A DNA stretch of 13,821 bases, from positions 1-13,821 of the forward strand of contig CALCMV010000030.1 of NCBI GenBank assembly GCA_937967535.1. The letters are read 5' to 3'. The position numbers were made by a program, and so were the translations under genes. This stretch comes from an uncultured Saprospiraceae bacterium (lineage in GTDB: Bacteria; Bacteroidota; Bacteroidia; Chitinophagales; Saprospiraceae). Below the pieces are notes generated by a model, which was not told where the DNA came from, did no database searches, and was given only the letters and a program-made list of their open reading frames with translations. Position 1 is the first letter of the stretch; each line of letters starts with the position of its first letter. This document shows, in pieces, positions 12,967 through 13,821 of the stretch.

Positions 12967-13728
12967 ATGCTAACAGATACACACGCGCATTTATACGCGA
13001 AGCAATTTAACGAAGACCGCGATGCGATGCTTCAACGCGCTAACAAACAGGGAATTACACGATTTTATTTGCCGAATATTGATAAAGGTTCTATCAATGC
13101 AATGCTTGAATTGGAGGCAGCACATCCCGACCAATGTTTTGCTATGATGGGCATACATCCCTGCTCTATCAAGGCGAATTATAAGGAAGAACTCGCTGCG
13201 GCGGAGGACTGGCTGGGCAAGCGTTCTTTTTGTGCCGTTGGGGAAATCGGGATTGATTTGTATTGGGACAAAACCTTTTTGGAAGAACAAAAAAAAGCCT
13301 TCATCACGCAGTTGAATTGGGCAAAAGAATTGCGCGTACCCATCGTGATACATGCACGCGAATCCTTGGATATTTTGATTGAGCTTGTACGGCAGGAAAA
13401 GGACGAACATTTGCAGGGAATTTTTCACTGCTTTGGCGGTACATTAGAACAGGCACAAGCCATCATGGATTTGGAATTTTATATGGGTTTGGGCGGTGTA
13501 TTGACCTACAAAAAAGCCAATCTCGGTGCGGTCATCAAAGATGTGCCACTTGAATATTTGGTCTTAGAAACCGATGCACCTTACCTCTCTCCCGTACCCC
13601 ATCGCGGCAAGCGCAATGAGAGTGCCTACATCCGAATTGTAGCAGAAAGACTCGCCGATGTCAAAGGTATTTCACTAGAAGAAGTCGCGGAAATTACAAC
13701 GGAAAACGCCTTAGCGATTTTTGATTGA
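12967..13728 (+). CDS. TatD-family metal-dependent nuclease
   Basis: A 253-residue cytoplasmic hydrolase of usual family length. All expected metal ligands are present: His6 and His8 in THAHLY, Glu93 in VGEIGID, His129 in IVIHARE, His154 in IFHCFGG and Asp203 in ETDAPYL, followed by SPVPHRGKRNE (208-218), a standard TatD segment. Family members are 3'-5' exonucleases or endonucleases acting on single-stranded DNA or RNA, and some are tied to DNA repair or to D-aminoacyl-tRNA deacylation. The start ATG 12967 follows directly on the heptamer palindrome, so that repeat forms the leader. The last three residues (IFD) and the stop codon fall in the first units of the next palindrome. Confidence 0.94.
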   Translation: MLTDTHAHLYAKQFNEDRDAMLQRANKQGITRFYLPNIDKGSINAMLELEAAHPDQCFAMMGIHPCSIKANYKEELAAAEDWLGKRSFCAVGEIGIDLYWDKTFLEEQKKAFITQLNWAKELRVPIVIHARESLDILIELVRQEKDEHLQGIFHCFGGTLEQAQAIMDLEFYMGLGGVLTYKKANLGAVIKDVPLEYLVLETDAPYLSPVPHRGKRNESAYIRIVAERLADVKGISLEEVAEITTENALAIFD

Positions 13729-13821
13729 GCGATTTTTGATTTTTGATTGATTTGCTATGCGAATTATTGTGTAGAATTTTGCGAAGCAAAATCAAAAATC
13801 AAAAATCAAAAATCAAAAATC
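13716..13821. repeat. Heptamer palindrome after the TatD gene (runs off the window)
   Basis: The left arm carries gattttt units (13716-13722, 13731-13737, 13738-13744) with degraded ones between. The right arm has four exact aaaaatc units (13794-13821) and a partial one before them, and continues past the end of the window. The centre (13754-13787) has a small hairpin ttttgc/gcaaaa (13777-13782, 13786-13791). The TatD stop codon at 13726-13728 lies in the left arm. Confidence 0.88.

Overview
The window looks like a chromosomal segment from a member of the Bacteroidota. It carries a gliding-motility lipoprotein (GldB), an outer-membrane barrel of the PorT type, a secreted phosphatase ending in a type IX secretion (T9SS) sorting domain, many short lipoproteins, and promoters of the Bacteroidota form (TTG, about 20 nt, TAnnTTTG). 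The base composition is moderately AT-rich. I cannot fix the class; a Saprospirales- or Cytophagales-like gliding bacterium is a guess. There are no rRNA, tRNA or CRISPR loci and no transposase genes.

Layout. 1-686 has no gene but holds hairpins and copy 1 of a 154-bp foldback element (MITE A). 729-1610 is a lipoprotein with two copies of a domain resembling the extracytoplasmic domain of anti-sigma-K (RskA), followed by a strong terminator. 1900-2313 and 2528-2872 are two related small exported helical proteins. 2992-5538 (minus strand) is a PorT-like barrel followed by the glutamine-dependent NAD synthetase gene nadE, which starts at TTG. gldB (5632-6681) diverges from them. 6780-7168 is a promoter and a long hairpin-rich leader in front of an exported metallopeptidase-like gene that MITE A copy 2 cuts off at 7888. 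8130-10259 (minus) is the T9SS-targeted phosphatase. A 770-bp gap precedes a 73-aa cysteine-rich lipoprotein. 11405-12737 holds a membrane-anchored endonuclease/exonuclease/phosphatase-fold protein that lacks several catalytic residues, overlapping a diacylglycerol/undecaprenol kinase gene (dgkA). 12967-13728 is a TatD-family nuclease.

The most unusual content lies between the genes. At four or five gene boundaries (2443-2506, 2881-2997, 4651-4815, 12715-12965, 13716-13821) there are arrays of degenerate 7- or 8-bp units. In all but the first, a second array on the far side of a short centre carries the same unit in inverted orientation, giving a long hairpin. The unit differs from locus to locus but is shared by both arms of each locus. 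The arrays run into gene ends, supplying stop codons and the last few codons. A second foldback element (MITE B, 12745-12894) sits inside one of these palindromes, flanked by an 11-bp direct repeat. The two MITE A copies differ at three base pairs by paired changes that keep the stem intact. Together these suggest active hairpin-based sequence turnover, a possible undescribed class of intergenic element.

Functionally, GldB, the PorT-like barrel and the T9SS cargo fit a gliding, protein-secreting lifestyle. nadE (cofactor synthesis), dgkA (lipid carrier recycling) and TatD are housekeeping.
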